DNA of 15,677 bases from Actinomycetes bacterium. GTDB lineage: Bacteria; Actinomycetota; Actinomycetes; S36-B12; GCA-2699445. Location: positions 1 through 15,677 of the forward strand of contig JAHZKU010000255.1 of assembly GCA_022600255.1 (NCBI GenBank). Reading direction: 5' to 3'. Of the stretch, positions 5,932 to 13,787 are shown one piece after another; the stretch's first letter is position 1; the number at the start of each line of letters is the position of its first letter. The translations under genes were made by a program, and so were the position numbers. The notes under the pieces were generated by a model, which saw only the letters and a list, made by a program, of their open reading frames with translations, searched no databases and was not told where the DNA came from.

Positions 5932-8305
5932 GCCTGCGCCACCGATCGATCAGTGGCGTGATCGCCAGAATGACAGCCGCACCGATGGCGCCGATCAGGA
6001 CTGCCAACAAGCCACCGGTATCGGGGTTCACCGACATCGCGAAGAATTCCGAAAGGAACGGAATCAGCAGCACGGCAACAAAACATAACCCCATTGTCGC
6101 GACTACAGCCAGCCTTAGCAGATTCAGGGGTCGGGCGGACTGCAACAGCACGGCAAGCGCCACCACAAACAGTGCGATCGTGGCGTCCGTACGTGCCGCT
6201 GCCTCGTCGGTAACGCTCGAGGTCAAAAGGTAGGTGCCAAATGAGCAGAGCGCAGCCACGAGACCGGCCGGAATCGCAAATAGCAGGACGCGCTTGAAGA
6301 AACCCGGCTTGAAACGATCCGTATTTGGCATCAAGGCCAGGAAGAACCCGGGAATGCCGATGGTCAAGGCCCCGATCAAGGTCAGGTGCCTAGGCAGAAA
6401 TGGAAATGTCACTCCAAATACGCCCGTGGCTAGGGCGATCACCGTGGCGTACACGGACTTTGTCAGAAACACGTCTGAAACGCGCTCGATGTTGCCCAAC
6501 ACCCGACGCCCCTCGAAGACGATTTGGGGGAGCGTGGACCACTTGTTGTTCAGGATCACCACTTGCGCCACGGCGCGTGTCGCCGGTGCTCCGGAGCCCA
6601 TGGCGATCCCGAGGTCCGCACGTTTCAGGGCGAGGACATCGTTGACGCCGTCCCCGGTCATGGTGACGGTGTGCCCAGAGCTTTGTAGTCCATCCACCAT
6701 CATCCGCTTCTGCGCCGGCGTGACACGGCCAAAGACGGACGCAGTTTCCAACTGCCCGGCCATCGCTTCGGCCGAGTCCGGCAAATCCCGGGCATCCACG
6801 GGGTGATCCGCCCCCGCGATACCCGCGCGTGCCGCAATGGCTCCCACTGATGCCGCGTTGTCCCCGCTGATCACCTTGATCTGCACCTCTTGGTCAGCGA
6901 AGAACGCCACCGTTTCCTTGGCGTCCGACCGCAACTGCTGATCGATGGCAATCAACGCCACGGGCGTCAACTCTGGCAGCGGGTGATCCGCCGCAGGTGC
7001 CCCGTGGGCGCGGGCCAACAGCAGAACGCGGGCGCCTTGTTCGGATTCACGCGCCACGTGTTGCGCCCAGTCCGTGCTGGTCCAGTCCGCCACAAGCACC
7101 TCGGGAGCCCCGATGACCCAGGCTGCTTTGGTCCCGAAGTCTGCGGCCGACCACTTGCGCGCCGAAGAAAATGGCACAGCCGACTCGATGGTCCAGCCCG
7201 GGTCGGGACAGGCCGCCCGCACCGCATCCATCGTTGGATTGGGACGCGGGTCGGCCGCCGCTAGGGCGCCAAGGGCAGCCCTGACCGTTGCATCACTTGG
7301 ATCACCTAGGGGTGTCACTGCTCGCAGAGCCATGCCCGGGTCGGTAAGGGTGCCGGTCTTATCGACACACACCACATCGGTACGGGCCAAGGCTTCCACC
7401 GCTGGCATCTCCTGCACCAGAGCCTGCCGTTGTGCGAGTCGCACCACCGCGACGGCCATGGCGATTGAGGTCAGCAGCACCAGACCTTCCGGAATCATCG
7501 TGATAACTCCGGCTATTGATCCCCGAATCGCTTCATTTAGGGGCTGATCGGCCTGCAACTGGCTGTAGGTCAAGAGCGCGCCGATGGGAACGATGAGCAC
7601 CGTGACCACCCGGATGAAACGCATGACCGAGGTCTGGAGTTCCGAATCCGATGTGCTGAACTCCTTGGCTTCTGCGGTGATTCCCGCCGCAAAGGAGTCA
7701 GCGCCAACACGGGTGGCCACCATGGTTCCGGAACCCGCGGCCACGAACGACCCGCTCAGGACCGGGTCCTCGGTGGTCTTGGGCACGGCGTCGGCTTCTC
7801 CGGTAAGCAGGCTCTCGTCGATCTCCAGTCCTTTGCTGGTAACGATTCGCCCGTCAACCACCAACTGATCGCCCGCCGACAACTCGATGACATCGTCCCG
7901 AACGATATCGGCGATTCTCACCTCCGTATCGATCCCGGCCCGGCGCACAATCGGTCGCGCCTCGCCGATCACCGTGAGCTTCGCCAGCGCTCTGGCAGCA
8001 CGGTATTCCTGGATGATCCCGATCCCGGTGTTAGCGACAATGACCCACCCAAACAAAGCATCTTGCGGGGGCGCCACGAAGATCATGACGATCCACAAGG
8101 TACCCAGCAACCCGTTGAACGGCGTCAGGGTGTTGGACTTGACGATGTCGCCAAAACTGCGACTACTCGGCGCGGCGTAGTCATTGCTGAGGCCCGCGCG
8201 CATCCGGGCGGCGACCTCAGCCGGGGTCAGTCCCACGGTGGGATCTGGCGTAATTGGTGGAATCGTCGTGGGTGTCTTGTTCTTGGCGCCCTCCTTGGCT
8301 GTCAT
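5924..8305 (-). CDS. ctpE: CtpE-like cation-transporting P-type ATPase
   Basis: A 793-residue membrane pump without an N-terminal heavy-metal domain. Seen: the actuator motif LTGE (167-170), M4 motif PEGLVLLTS (272-280), phosphorylation site DKTGTLT with Asp315, nucleotide-binding KWSA (384-387), KVISGDN (477-483) and the hinge GDGVNDVLALK (551-561). Membrane segments lie at about 66-100, 232-290 and six C-terminal helices from 612 to 785. Length, the PEGL motif and the overall sequence follow M. tuberculosis CtpE, reported to take up Ca2+, rather than CPx metal exporters. Its ATG overlaps the ppx stop in an ATGA arrangement, and its own 3' end overlaps the isomerase start, so the three genes are probably co-translated. 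Ion specificity is inferred from family. Confidence 0.9.
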   Translation of the reverse strand: MTAKEGAKNKTPTTIPPITPDPTVGLTPAEVAARMRAGLSNDYAAPSSRSFGDIVKSNTLTPFNGLLGTLWIVMIFVAPPQDALFGWVIVANTGIGIIQEYRAARALAKLTVIGEARPIVRRAGIDTEVRIADIVRDDVIELSAGDQLVVDGRIVTSKGLEIDESLLTGEADAVPKTTEDPVLSGSFVAAGSGTMVATRVGADSFAAGITAEAKEFSTSDSELQTSVMRFIRVVTVLIVPIGALLTYSQLQADQPLNEAIRGSIAGVITMIPEGLVLLTSIAMAVAVVRLAQRQALVQEMPAVEALARTDVVCVDKTGTLTDPGMALRAVTPLGDPSDATVRAALGALAAADPRPNPTMDAVRAACPDPGWTIESAVPFSSARKWSAADFGTKAAWVIGAPEVLVADWTSTDWAQHVARESEQGARVLLLARAHGAPAADHPLPELTPVALIAIDQQLRSDAKETVAFFADQEVQIKVISGDNAASVGAIAARAGIAGADHPVDARDLPDSAEAMAGQLETASVFGRVTPAQKRMMVDGLQSSGHTVTMTGDGVNDVLALKRADLGIAMGSGAPATRAVAQVVILNNKWSTLPQIVFEGRRVLGNIERVSDVFLTKSVYATVIALATGVFGVTFPFLPRHLTLIGALTIGIPGFFLALMPNTDRFKPGFFKRVLLFAIPAGLVAALCSFGTYLLTSSVTDEAAARTDATIALFVVALAVLLQSARPLNLLRLAVVATMGLCFVAVLLIPFLSEFFAMSVNPDTGGLLAVLIGAIGAAVILAITPLIDRWRRHE

Positions 8306-9228
8306 GGTTTGAGGCCATCAAGGCGCTGCAGGATCACACCCTCCCGAAGCGCCCATGGGCATATTTGTAGTTCGCTGATCTCAAAGAGGTCCATCGCCGC
8401 TTCTGCGACCACCGCACCCGCTAGGAGTTGGCCCGCCCGGCCCGCAGATACACCTGGGAGTTGCGCCAAGTCCGCAACACCCATCTCGGCGAGTTTCGGA
8501 AGCTGTTCGTTCAAGCTGGCGCGCGACAATTGTCTTGGCACATAGATGCCATCTGCTGACGGAGCGGCCCCGGCAATTCTCGCTAGCTGCTTGAAGGTTT
8601 TTGAGGTGCCCACCGCGTGCAAGCGATCACCCGTGCGGCGCACCCGACCCACCTCGGAAGCGATCTCCAACCGAGCGTGCTTGCGCAGCTTGCGCAGCGA
8701 TTTCTCCGAGGCGGGATCCCCATTGAGGAACATACGGGTCATCCGACCTGCGCCCAGTTGTAGCGAGATCGCTACCTCGGGCTCTTCATCTCGGCCCGCA
8801 GCAATCTCCAAACTACCCCCACCGATATCGAGCAGCAGCAGTTGGCCTCTCGACCAGCCGAACCAACGCCGAACCGCGAGAAAGGTAAGCCGCGCTTCAT
8901 CCGAACCGGACAAGAGATCGATGTCGACTCCGGTCTTCGTCGCGACGTGCTCAATCACGTCCGTACCGTTGTCCGCCTCGCGGATCGCGCTGGTTGCGAA
9001 CGCCTCGATGGCGGAGGCGCCCAAGTCCTCGGCGACCACTAGCGCCTCGGACACGAAATCGGTCAGCGCTTCTCGTGCTGCGTTGGTGATGGATCCAGCT
9101 TTGAGGTGTTCGGCCAACCGCAACTCGATCTTGCGCGAGTGCGCCGGGATAGGGGCAGCACCGTAGTGGGCATCCACGATCAGCAGGTGAACGGTATTCG
9201 AGCCGATGTCCAGGACTCCAAGGCGCAC
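8302..9228 (-). CDS. ppx: Ppx/GppA-family exopolyphosphatase / guanosine pentaphosphatase-like protein
   Basis: 308 residues of the ASKHA-fold Ppx/GppA family, which hydrolyses inorganic polyphosphate end-wise and/or pppGpp. Phosphate-binding loops are clear: LDIGSNTVHLL (6-16) and LDIGGGSLEIA (133-143). Also typical are FATSAIREA (77-85), SGSDEARLTFLAV (107-119) and the C-terminal CPWALREGVIL. It closely follows M. tuberculosis Rv0496 and lacks the extra C-terminal HD domain of long Ppx enzymes. The frame is open to 9348, but the family starts exactly at (M)RLGVLDIGSNT. GTG 9228 is therefore chosen; it has no Shine-Dalgarno but has TACATT 6 nt upstream, pointing to a leaderless mRNA. It is the first gene of the ppx-ctpE-isomerase cluster and diverges from the nine-cysteine gene. 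Confidence 0.92.
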   Translation of the reverse strand: MRLGVLDIGSNTVHLLIVDAHYGAAPIPAHSRKIELRLAEHLKAGSITNAAREALTDFVSEALVVAEDLGASAIEAFATSAIREADNGTDVIEHVATKTGVDIDLLSGSDEARLTFLAVRRWFGWSRGQLLLLDIGGGSLEIAAGRDEEPEVAISLQLGAGRMTRMFLNGDPASEKSLRKLRKHARLEIASEVGRVRRTGDRLHAVGTSKTFKQLARIAGAAPSADGIYVPRQLSRASLNEQLPKLAEMGVADLAQLPGVSAGRAGQLLAGAVVAEAAMDLFEISELQICPWALREGVILQRLDGLKP

Positions 9229-9234
9229 ACCAGA

Positions 9235-9240
9235 AATGTA
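9235..9240 (-). promoter_or_regulatory. -10 box for leaderless ppx transcript
   Basis: TACATT (TANNNT) on the minus strand, 6 nt before GTG 9228, so transcription would begin at or next to the start codon. No good -35 hexamer is visible, which is common in actinobacteria. Confidence 0.55.
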
Positions 9241-9456
9241 TCGTCTTTGGGGGTGACTGCGTTGCCGGGGCAAGGAATTCGCGCGAGTGCGCCAAGGACG
9301 GCCCCACTTCAGCGCTACCCGAATGTCCTCATCCCCCACTTGGCCCAATCCCCCGTCGGCCTCGTAGTCAAGGGATATCCGCCGCGGCTAACGGCCAAGC
9401 CTTACTCGAAAGCAGGAGGTGCAGCGGGCCTCGTACTGAGCCTGGTAACCGTGAGT

Positions 9457-9462
9457 TAGGCT
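9457..9462 (+). promoter_or_regulatory. -10 box for leaderless transcript of the nine-cysteine gene
   Basis: TAGGCT, matching TANNNT, 7 nt before ATG 9470. There is no Shine-Dalgarno between it and the ATG. The -35 region is poorly defined. Confidence 0.55.
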
Positions 9463-9469
9463 TTCGCTC

Positions 9470-10267
9470 ATGCCTGAGATTCTGGGTTCGTTTCCGCGAG
9501 CCTGGGTGGAGTTCGTTGACCCCGCCGATCCGGATCAGATCATCAAGGCTGACCTCACTTGGCTCACGTCTCGCTGGCAGTGCATCTACAACAACGGTTG
9601 CCCCAGCATTGGCTCGTCCGTTCCTCACGGTGGATGTTGCACACTTGGTGCACACTTTGCTGACGAAGATGATGAGGCTCGTACCCGGGCCTACGTGGCC
9701 ATGCTGACGCCGGAACAATGGGAACTGGCCCCGTCTACCACGTTGCGTGACGCCGATTGGATCACGACCGACGCCGAGGGCGAACGCAAGACTCCTGTGG
9801 TGCAGGGTGCCTGCGTCTTCTTGAATGGGCCGGATTTCGGCCGCGGGCCCGGTTGTGCTTTGCACATTTTGGCTGAGGACTTGGGCGTCTCTCACGTCGA
9901 GACGAAGCCTGAGGTCTGCTGGCAGTTGCCAATCCGGCGTGAGTTTGAGGAGAGAGAACAGGCCGACGGGCGCGACAAGACTGTTGTGGTGATCACCGAA
10001 TACGTGCGGGGCATGTGGGGTGCGGGTGGGCATGACTTGGATTGGTATTGCTCGTCCAACCCAGCCGCTCACACCGCCAGCGAACCGGTCTACCGGCACA
10101 GTCAGGCAGAACTGAGCGCCCTGATCGGCGCTGATGCGTACCAAGAGCTGGCGCAGTTGTGCGATTCGCACGAGACGGCCAAGCAACAGTTGCGACTGAT
10201 CGACGCGGACAGCGCCGGACTGGCTCCACACCCCGCAGACGAACCTCCGCCGGAGGCTGGGAGCTAG
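9470..10267 (+). CDS. Uncharacterised cysteine-cluster protein (YkgJ/DUF3109-like)
   Basis: 265 residues, no signal peptide or membrane segment. Nine cysteines lie at 38, 44, 56, 57, 115, 129, 150, 194 and 231. The spacing WQCIYNNGCPS, then GGCCTLGAHF, then GPGCALH and KPEVCWQLP recalls the YkgJ/DUF3109 cysteine-cluster proteins, thought to bind Zn or an Fe-S centre (GCC...CxLH...KPxxCxxxP). I cannot name a function. The C-terminus (from about 245) is Pro/Ala-rich and probably disordered. It is preceded by a leaderless-type promoter, diverges from ppx and lies 160 bp upstream of radA on the same strand, though radA has its own -10 box. The long opposite-strand frame over this region is a shadow. 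Good confidence that it is a gene, moderate for the family. Confidence 0.82.
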   Translation: MPEILGSFPRAWVEFVDPADPDQIIKADLTWLTSRWQCIYNNGCPSIGSSVPHGGCCTLGAHFADEDDEARTRAYVAMLTPEQWELAPSTTLRDADWITTDAEGERKTPVVQGACVFLNGPDFGRGPGCALHILAEDLGVSHVETKPEVCWQLPIRREFEEREQADGRDKTVVVITEYVRGMWGAGGHDLDWYCSSNPAAHTASEPVYRHSQAELSALIGADAYQELAQLCDSHETAKQQLRLIDADSAGLAPHPADEPPPEAGS

Positions 10268-10296
10268 CGTCCGGATGGGTGTTAGCCAGACCTGGT

Positions 10297-10314
10297 AGCC
10301 GGCGCTTGGCGGCT
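10297..10314 (+). terminator. Weak stem-loop after the nine-cysteine gene
   Basis: AGCCG / CGGCT, 5 bp with an 8-nt GC-rich loop, 30 bp past the stop codon. A longer pair CGGATGGG (10272-10279) with CCCATCCG (10349-10356) encloses it, making a possible large branched structure between the two genes. No T-run. Terminator status is a guess. Confidence 0.25.
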
Positions 10315-10415
10315 GGAACACTAGCTATCCGAACACGAGCCACCCAAGCCCATCCGACAACGGCCCGGCAACCCATCGTCGGGCGAGGCACCTCGCTGGT
10401 GTCGTACCACCGAGG

Positions 10416-10421
10416 TAGCGT
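10416..10421 (+). promoter_or_regulatory. -10 box for leaderless radA transcript
   Basis: TAGCGT, matching TANNNT, 6 nt before ATG 10428. There is no Shine-Dalgarno, so radA probably has its own leaderless promoter rather than depending on the upstream gene. Confidence 0.5.
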
Positions 10422-10427
10422 CTCAGT

Positions 10428-11810
10428 ATGGTCAAGACTTCCGTCAGCTATCGCTGCACGTCCTGCGACGCGACCCACCTGCGCTGGGTGGGTCGCTGCC
10501 CGCAATGTCGGACTTACGGGTCAGTCGAGGAGGAGGCCAAAGCCAGCGCCCCGCAAGCCGGGCTCAAAGCCACGCTGAGCGCCAATCGACCCACCCGTGC
10601 GGCCCGTCCAGTCACCGCCGTGAGCGAAAGCCGTGAGGTGCGGATCAGCAGCATGGCGTCCGAGTTCGACCGAGTCCTTGGAGGTGGCCTGGTTCGCGGC
10701 CAAGTCGTGTTGGTTGCCGGGGAGCCAGGTGTCGGCAAATCCACGCTCCTGCTTTCGGTGGCCGATGCCTTCGCGCGGCATTCACCAAATCCGGTGCTTT
10801 ACGTATCTGGGGAGGAATCGGCTGAGCAGATTGGGGTGCGGGCTCGTCGAACCGGCGTGTCGGCGCCCAATCTTCTGGTGGCAAACGAGACCGATCTCGG
10901 GGTGGTGCTCGGTCATATGGAGGAGCACGACCCCGCCTTGCTCGTTGTCGATTCGGTCCAGACCTTGGCCTCGCAGCAGATCGATGGCCGAGCTGGCGGG
11001 GTGTCGCAGGTACATGAGGTGGCCTCAGTGCTGACCCGCGTCGCCAAAGGCAAAGGAATCCCCACCCTGATCGTTGGCCAGAGCACGCGGGAGAACTCGG
11101 TGGCAGGTCCGCGAGCATTGGAACACCTCGTCGATACGGTGCTTACATTCGAGGGCGATCCGCATACCCCCATGCGCACGCTGCGCGCCACCAAGAATCG
11201 GTTCGGTCCCGCAGACGAAGTGGTGTGTTACGAACAGACGGACGTCGGCCTAGCTGAACTGCCTGACCCGTCGCAGCTGTTTCGGTCCAACCGCGATGTT
11301 GCACCGGCCGGAACCTGCGCCACGGTCACGATGGAGGGGCGCAGGCCGCTGGTCGCCGAGATCCAAGCGTTGGTCACCGAGACCACTGCGGCCTATCCCC
11401 GTCGCGCCGTTACCGGCTTTGAGCAGTCCCGCGCCGCGATGCTGGCAGCGGTCTGCGATCGGGCCGCAAACCTGAACCTGCCCAAACGTGACGTCTACCT
11501 AGCCACTGTGGCTGGACTGCGACTGGTGGATCCGGCGATCGATTTAGCCACCTGCCTTGCCTTGATATCAGCGGCAACCGATCGGCCCATCGCACAAGAC
11601 ACGATCGCCATCGGTGAGGTCGCCCTGTCAGGGGACATTCGACCGGTTCCCTCCGCAGCGACTCGGCTCACTGAGGCCAATCGCCTCGGGTTCAGAAGGG
11701 CCCTCGTGGCTCCGGGGGGCAGCGCTCCATCAGGAGCCCTACGGATTGTGGAGGTGCCACACATCGTCGACGCACTAACGTGGCACCTGCAGGATTCCAG
11801 CGGCTCCTAG
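10428..11810 (+). CDS. radA: DNA repair protein RadA (Sms)
   Basis: A 460-residue RecA-like ATPase and branch-migration helicase acting in homologous recombination. Domains in order: N-terminal C4 zinc finger (C10, C13, C24, C27), RecA-like core with Walker A GEPGVGKST (98-106) and Walker B LLVVDS (171-176), the RadA-specific KNRFG motif (256-260), and a C-terminal Lon-protease-like domain (about 290-455). One departure from the family: the segment normally close to GHVTKDG, after the third core strand, reads GQSTREN (217-223), while the following AGPRALEHLVD is normal. The gene ends 3 bp from the convergent permease gene. The diadenylate cyclase gene disA, which follows radA in mycobacteria, is not here. 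Confidence 0.95.
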   Translation: MVKTSVSYRCTSCDATHLRWVGRCPQCRTYGSVEEEAKASAPQAGLKATLSANRPTRAARPVTAVSESREVRISSMASEFDRVLGGGLVRGQVVLVAGEPGVGKSTLLLSVADAFARHSPNPVLYVSGEESAEQIGVRARRTGVSAPNLLVANETDLGVVLGHMEEHDPALLVVDSVQTLASQQIDGRAGGVSQVHEVASVLTRVAKGKGIPTLIVGQSTRENSVAGPRALEHLVDTVLTFEGDPHTPMRTLRATKNRFGPADEVVCYEQTDVGLAELPDPSQLFRSNRDVAPAGTCATVTMEGRRPLVAEIQALVTETTAAYPRRAVTGFEQSRAAMLAAVCDRAANLNLPKRDVYLATVAGLRLVDPAIDLATCLALISAATDRPIAQDTIAIGEVALSGDIRPVPSAATRLTEANRLGFRRALVAPGGSAPSGALRIVEVPHIVDALTWHLQDSSGS

Positions 11811-11813
11811 CGC

Positions 11814-12989
11814 CTAACCGCTGCCACCGGCGGCAGCAACCTCCGAATCCGACGGCTCGTCTGGATGCTCTTCTCGCAATTCTGGTTCTAGCTCGTACCG
11901 CTTCACGTAGATACCCAACAGCGCGAGCAGCATGGCCACCACCGGGACAGCCAACAACGCACCAGCGACACCGAATAGCGCCGCGCCCATCATCACTGCG
12001 CCGAATGCAACGGCTGGATGGACGTCCACCGCCTTGGCACTGATCTTGGGCTCAATCGTCAGGTTCTCGACCTGTTGGTAGATCAAGGCCCAGATCAAGG
12101 CGATCACACCGATGATGGGGCTATCGCTCAGGAGCCCCACAATCACGGGGAGCACGATCGAGATATAAGTGCCGATTGTTGGAACGAATTGGGCGACCAG
12201 ACCCGTCCAGATCCCCAGAGCTAGCCAATAGGGCATTCCGATCACCGCGAAGACGATGGCGCTCGTACCCCCGTTGATCGTCGCCAACACCACACGGGCC
12301 CCTACGTAGCCCCCAGTCTTCTGCGCCGTGATGTTCCAAACGTTCACCACAACGGCTTGCGCCCTACCCGGGAACAACGAGGCGACCCAACGCCGCAACC
12401 GCGGTGCGTCTGCGGACAGGTAGAACGTGAACAAAGCAAAAGTGAACAGTGAGAATACTGCGCCCAAGACCGATCCGATGATACCGAGCGCATTGACACC
12501 AATCTCGGCGGCAATATCGGTGATCTCGTCTTGGGTCAGGTTGACCGCACTGAGGATGTCCTCTAGCCGCAGTTGCATGTCGAAGGTGGTGTTCACCCAC
12601 TCGATGATTCCGTCCACAAGTTGCGGAATCGTCGAGATCAGATCTGCGATCTGTTCAATGAGGAGGCGGCCGAACGCGAACGAGAACAGCACTAAGAAGA
12701 CAACGACGGCCAACATGACCAATGCCGTGGCCGCACCTCGGCGCATGCGCTTGGCGAGCCGGGACACTGCAGGCTCCATCGCGATGGAGGCGAACCAAGC
12801 CATCAGGACGGTGAACAGAACACTGCCGCCATCGTCGAGAATAAAACTCAAGAAGAGAGCGACAGCGACGACCCCGACGACGACGAACCCGACACGCCAC
12901 ACGTTGCTCGGGATCAGGCTGACGTCAAGAACCTTGGACTTGGACGTAGCCTGATCGGGCGAGGAATCCACGCCTTCGGAATCTGGCAT
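11814..12989 (-). CDS. AI-2E (PerM/UPF0118) family transporter
   Basis: A 391-residue integral membrane protein. Hydrophobic segments lie at about 32-51, 56-72, 86-108, 168-191, 240-264, 269-287, 291-306 and 326-360, the two-half layout of the AI-2E family, with the family signature FVPTIGTYI (268-276) followed by a Pro. Members have been linked to AI-2 export (TqsA) or Na+/H+ antiport; the substrate cannot be read here. Both termini are charged and probably cytosolic. The start is supported by AAAGGAG 5 nt before the ATG. It converges with radA (3 bp between stops). The upstream gap holds two tandem inverted repeats. Confidence 0.9.
   Translation of the reverse strand: MPDSEGVDSSPDQATSKSKVLDVSLIPSNVWRVGFVVVGVVAVALFLSFILDDGGSVLFTVLMAWFASIAMEPAVSRLAKRMRRGAATALVMLAVVVFLVLFSFAFGRLLIEQIADLISTIPQLVDGIIEWVNTTFDMQLRLEDILSAVNLTQDEITDIAAEIGVNALGIIGSVLGAVFSLFTFALFTFYLSADAPRLRRWVASLFPGRAQAVVVNVWNITAQKTGGYVGARVVLATINGGTSAIVFAVIGMPYWLALGIWTGLVAQFVPTIGTYISIVLPVIVGLLSDSPIIGVIALIWALIYQQVENLTIEPKISAKAVDVHPAVAFGAVMMGAALFGVAGALLAVPVVAMLLALLGIYVKRYELEPELREEHPDEPSDSEVAAAGGSG
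11820..11837. repeat. Inverted repeat at the radA / permease convergence
   Basis: GCTGCC / GGCAGC, a perfect 6-bp stem with a 6-nt loop, inside the last codons of the permease and 10 bp past the radA stop. It could act as a bidirectional terminator for the convergent pair, but there is no U-tract on either side. Confidence 0.3.
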
Positions 12990-13051
12990 CTGTACTCCTT
13001 TGCGGGCTTGCAGTCGGGCTTCGATTCTCGGGCCGGTGCCGACTACCGGGT

Positions 13052-13074
13052 ATCCGGTCCACGTGTCCGGATAT
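13052..13074. repeat. Inverted repeat with CACGTG core upstream of the permease
   Basis: TATCCGG / CCGGATA, a perfect 7-bp inverted repeat separated by 9 nt that contain the palindrome CACGTG (13061-13066). It sits 62 bp upstream of the permease start, so it could be an operator or a leader hairpin. Confidence 0.4.
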
Positions 13075-13076
13075 GG

Positions 13077-13104
13077 CCGCAGCTTCCCAACACGGACTGC
13101 GGCA
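13077..13104. repeat. Second inverted repeat upstream of the permease
   Basis: GCCGCAG / CTGCGGC, a perfect 7-bp stem with a 14-nt loop, only 2 nt from the previous repeat. It lies about 75 bp past the stop of the exported-protein gene on the minus strand, so it may terminate that gene or be part of a structured permease leader. Confidence 0.4.
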
Positions 13105-13178
13105 ACGGCATCAGTCTAGAGCAGACACTGTTTGCGGCACGGGCGGCCTGACAAAACCGGTCGCCAGGGTCCAGCGCG

Positions 13179-13781
13179 CTACTGCAACACGAAGGAACTC
13201 GCCGGCCCCTCGACCTCGCCATTGCGCCCAACGGCCTCGTAGGCGCCAGCCTGGACTTGGCGGCCGCCGTTGCAGTCCTGCGTGTTGTTGCTGCGATCCC
13301 ACTGGACTGTCACCGAAGCCTTGTCGCCGGGCTTGAGATCCACCACATCGGGTTCATTCGAATCTGAGCAGTTGTCTGTGGAGTACACCAGCACCCCACC
13401 CGAGGAAATCTGAATCTCATTGCTAGCTGCACCGACGTCCCGCTTGCAGGTGTCCTGGCTGGTGTTGGTGATTGTCATGGTGATTTTCGGGTTTGCATCC
13501 GCTGGATAAGTCTCGCGGTCGGTGGCCGTCGCTACTTGAATCGCTGAAGCTGGACACTCCGCGTCGTCGCTGGTTGCGCTCCCTGACGGGGTTGGACTTG
13601 CGCTGGCGGTGGTCCCGGCCGGTGTGGGCGTTGGTGTCGGTTCAGTGGTCGTGTCTGAGGAGCGGAAGAAGATCAGCCACAGGAGGAAGATAACCGCAAT
13701 CACCGCCACCACGACGATTGCACGTCGCTTCCAATAGACCTCCGGACCCTCGGGCCCCACGGGTTTCATCACCGAACTCAT
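13179..13781 (-). CDS. Membrane-anchored exported protein with Thr/Pro linker, unknown function
   Basis: 200 residues: a short cytosolic N-terminus (1-20) with KRR before one membrane helix (about 21-39), then a low-complexity Thr/Pro/Ser linker (about 42-72) and an extracellular, probably beta-sandwich domain (76-200). The domain has alternating strands (KITMTITNTS, ASVTVQWD) and four Cys at 76, 112, 138 and 170, enough for two disulfides. The topology is typical of actinobacterial cell-surface proteins, and the gene resembles in position the membrane protein near radA in mycobacteria (Rv3587c). I do not recognise a specific family. The ATG has TACGGT 6 nt upstream, a leaderless arrangement. 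It is 170 bp downstream of clpC, behind a strong terminator, so it is transcribed separately. Confidence 0.82.
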   Translation of the reverse strand: MSSVMKPVGPEGPEVYWKRRAIVVVAVIAVIFLLWLIFFRSSDTTTEPTPTPTPAGTTASASPTPSGSATSDDAECPASAIQVATATDRETYPADANPKITMTITNTSQDTCKRDVGAASNEIQISSGGVLVYSTDNCSDSNEPDVVDLKPGDKASVTVQWDRSNNTQDCNGGRQVQAGAYEAVGRNGEVEGPASSFVLQ

Positions 13782-13787
13782 AGGCTA

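Noticed and set aside
9229..9348. Longer N-terminus for Ppx
   Set aside because: The extra 40 residues are Arg-rich without family similarity; the family begins at RLGVLDIGSNT, and a -10 box lies directly before GTG 9228.
9368..10321. Long open frame on the minus strand opposite the nine-cysteine gene
   Set aside because: No recognisable family, basic and compositionally odd protein; the plus-strand frame has ordered cysteine motifs and a promoter at its start. High GC DNA opens shadow frames.
10272..10356. Long-range inverted repeat CGGATGGG / CCCATCCG as a mobile-element end or attachment site
   Set aside because: No transposase, integrase or direct repeats nearby; better read as RNA structure or chance.
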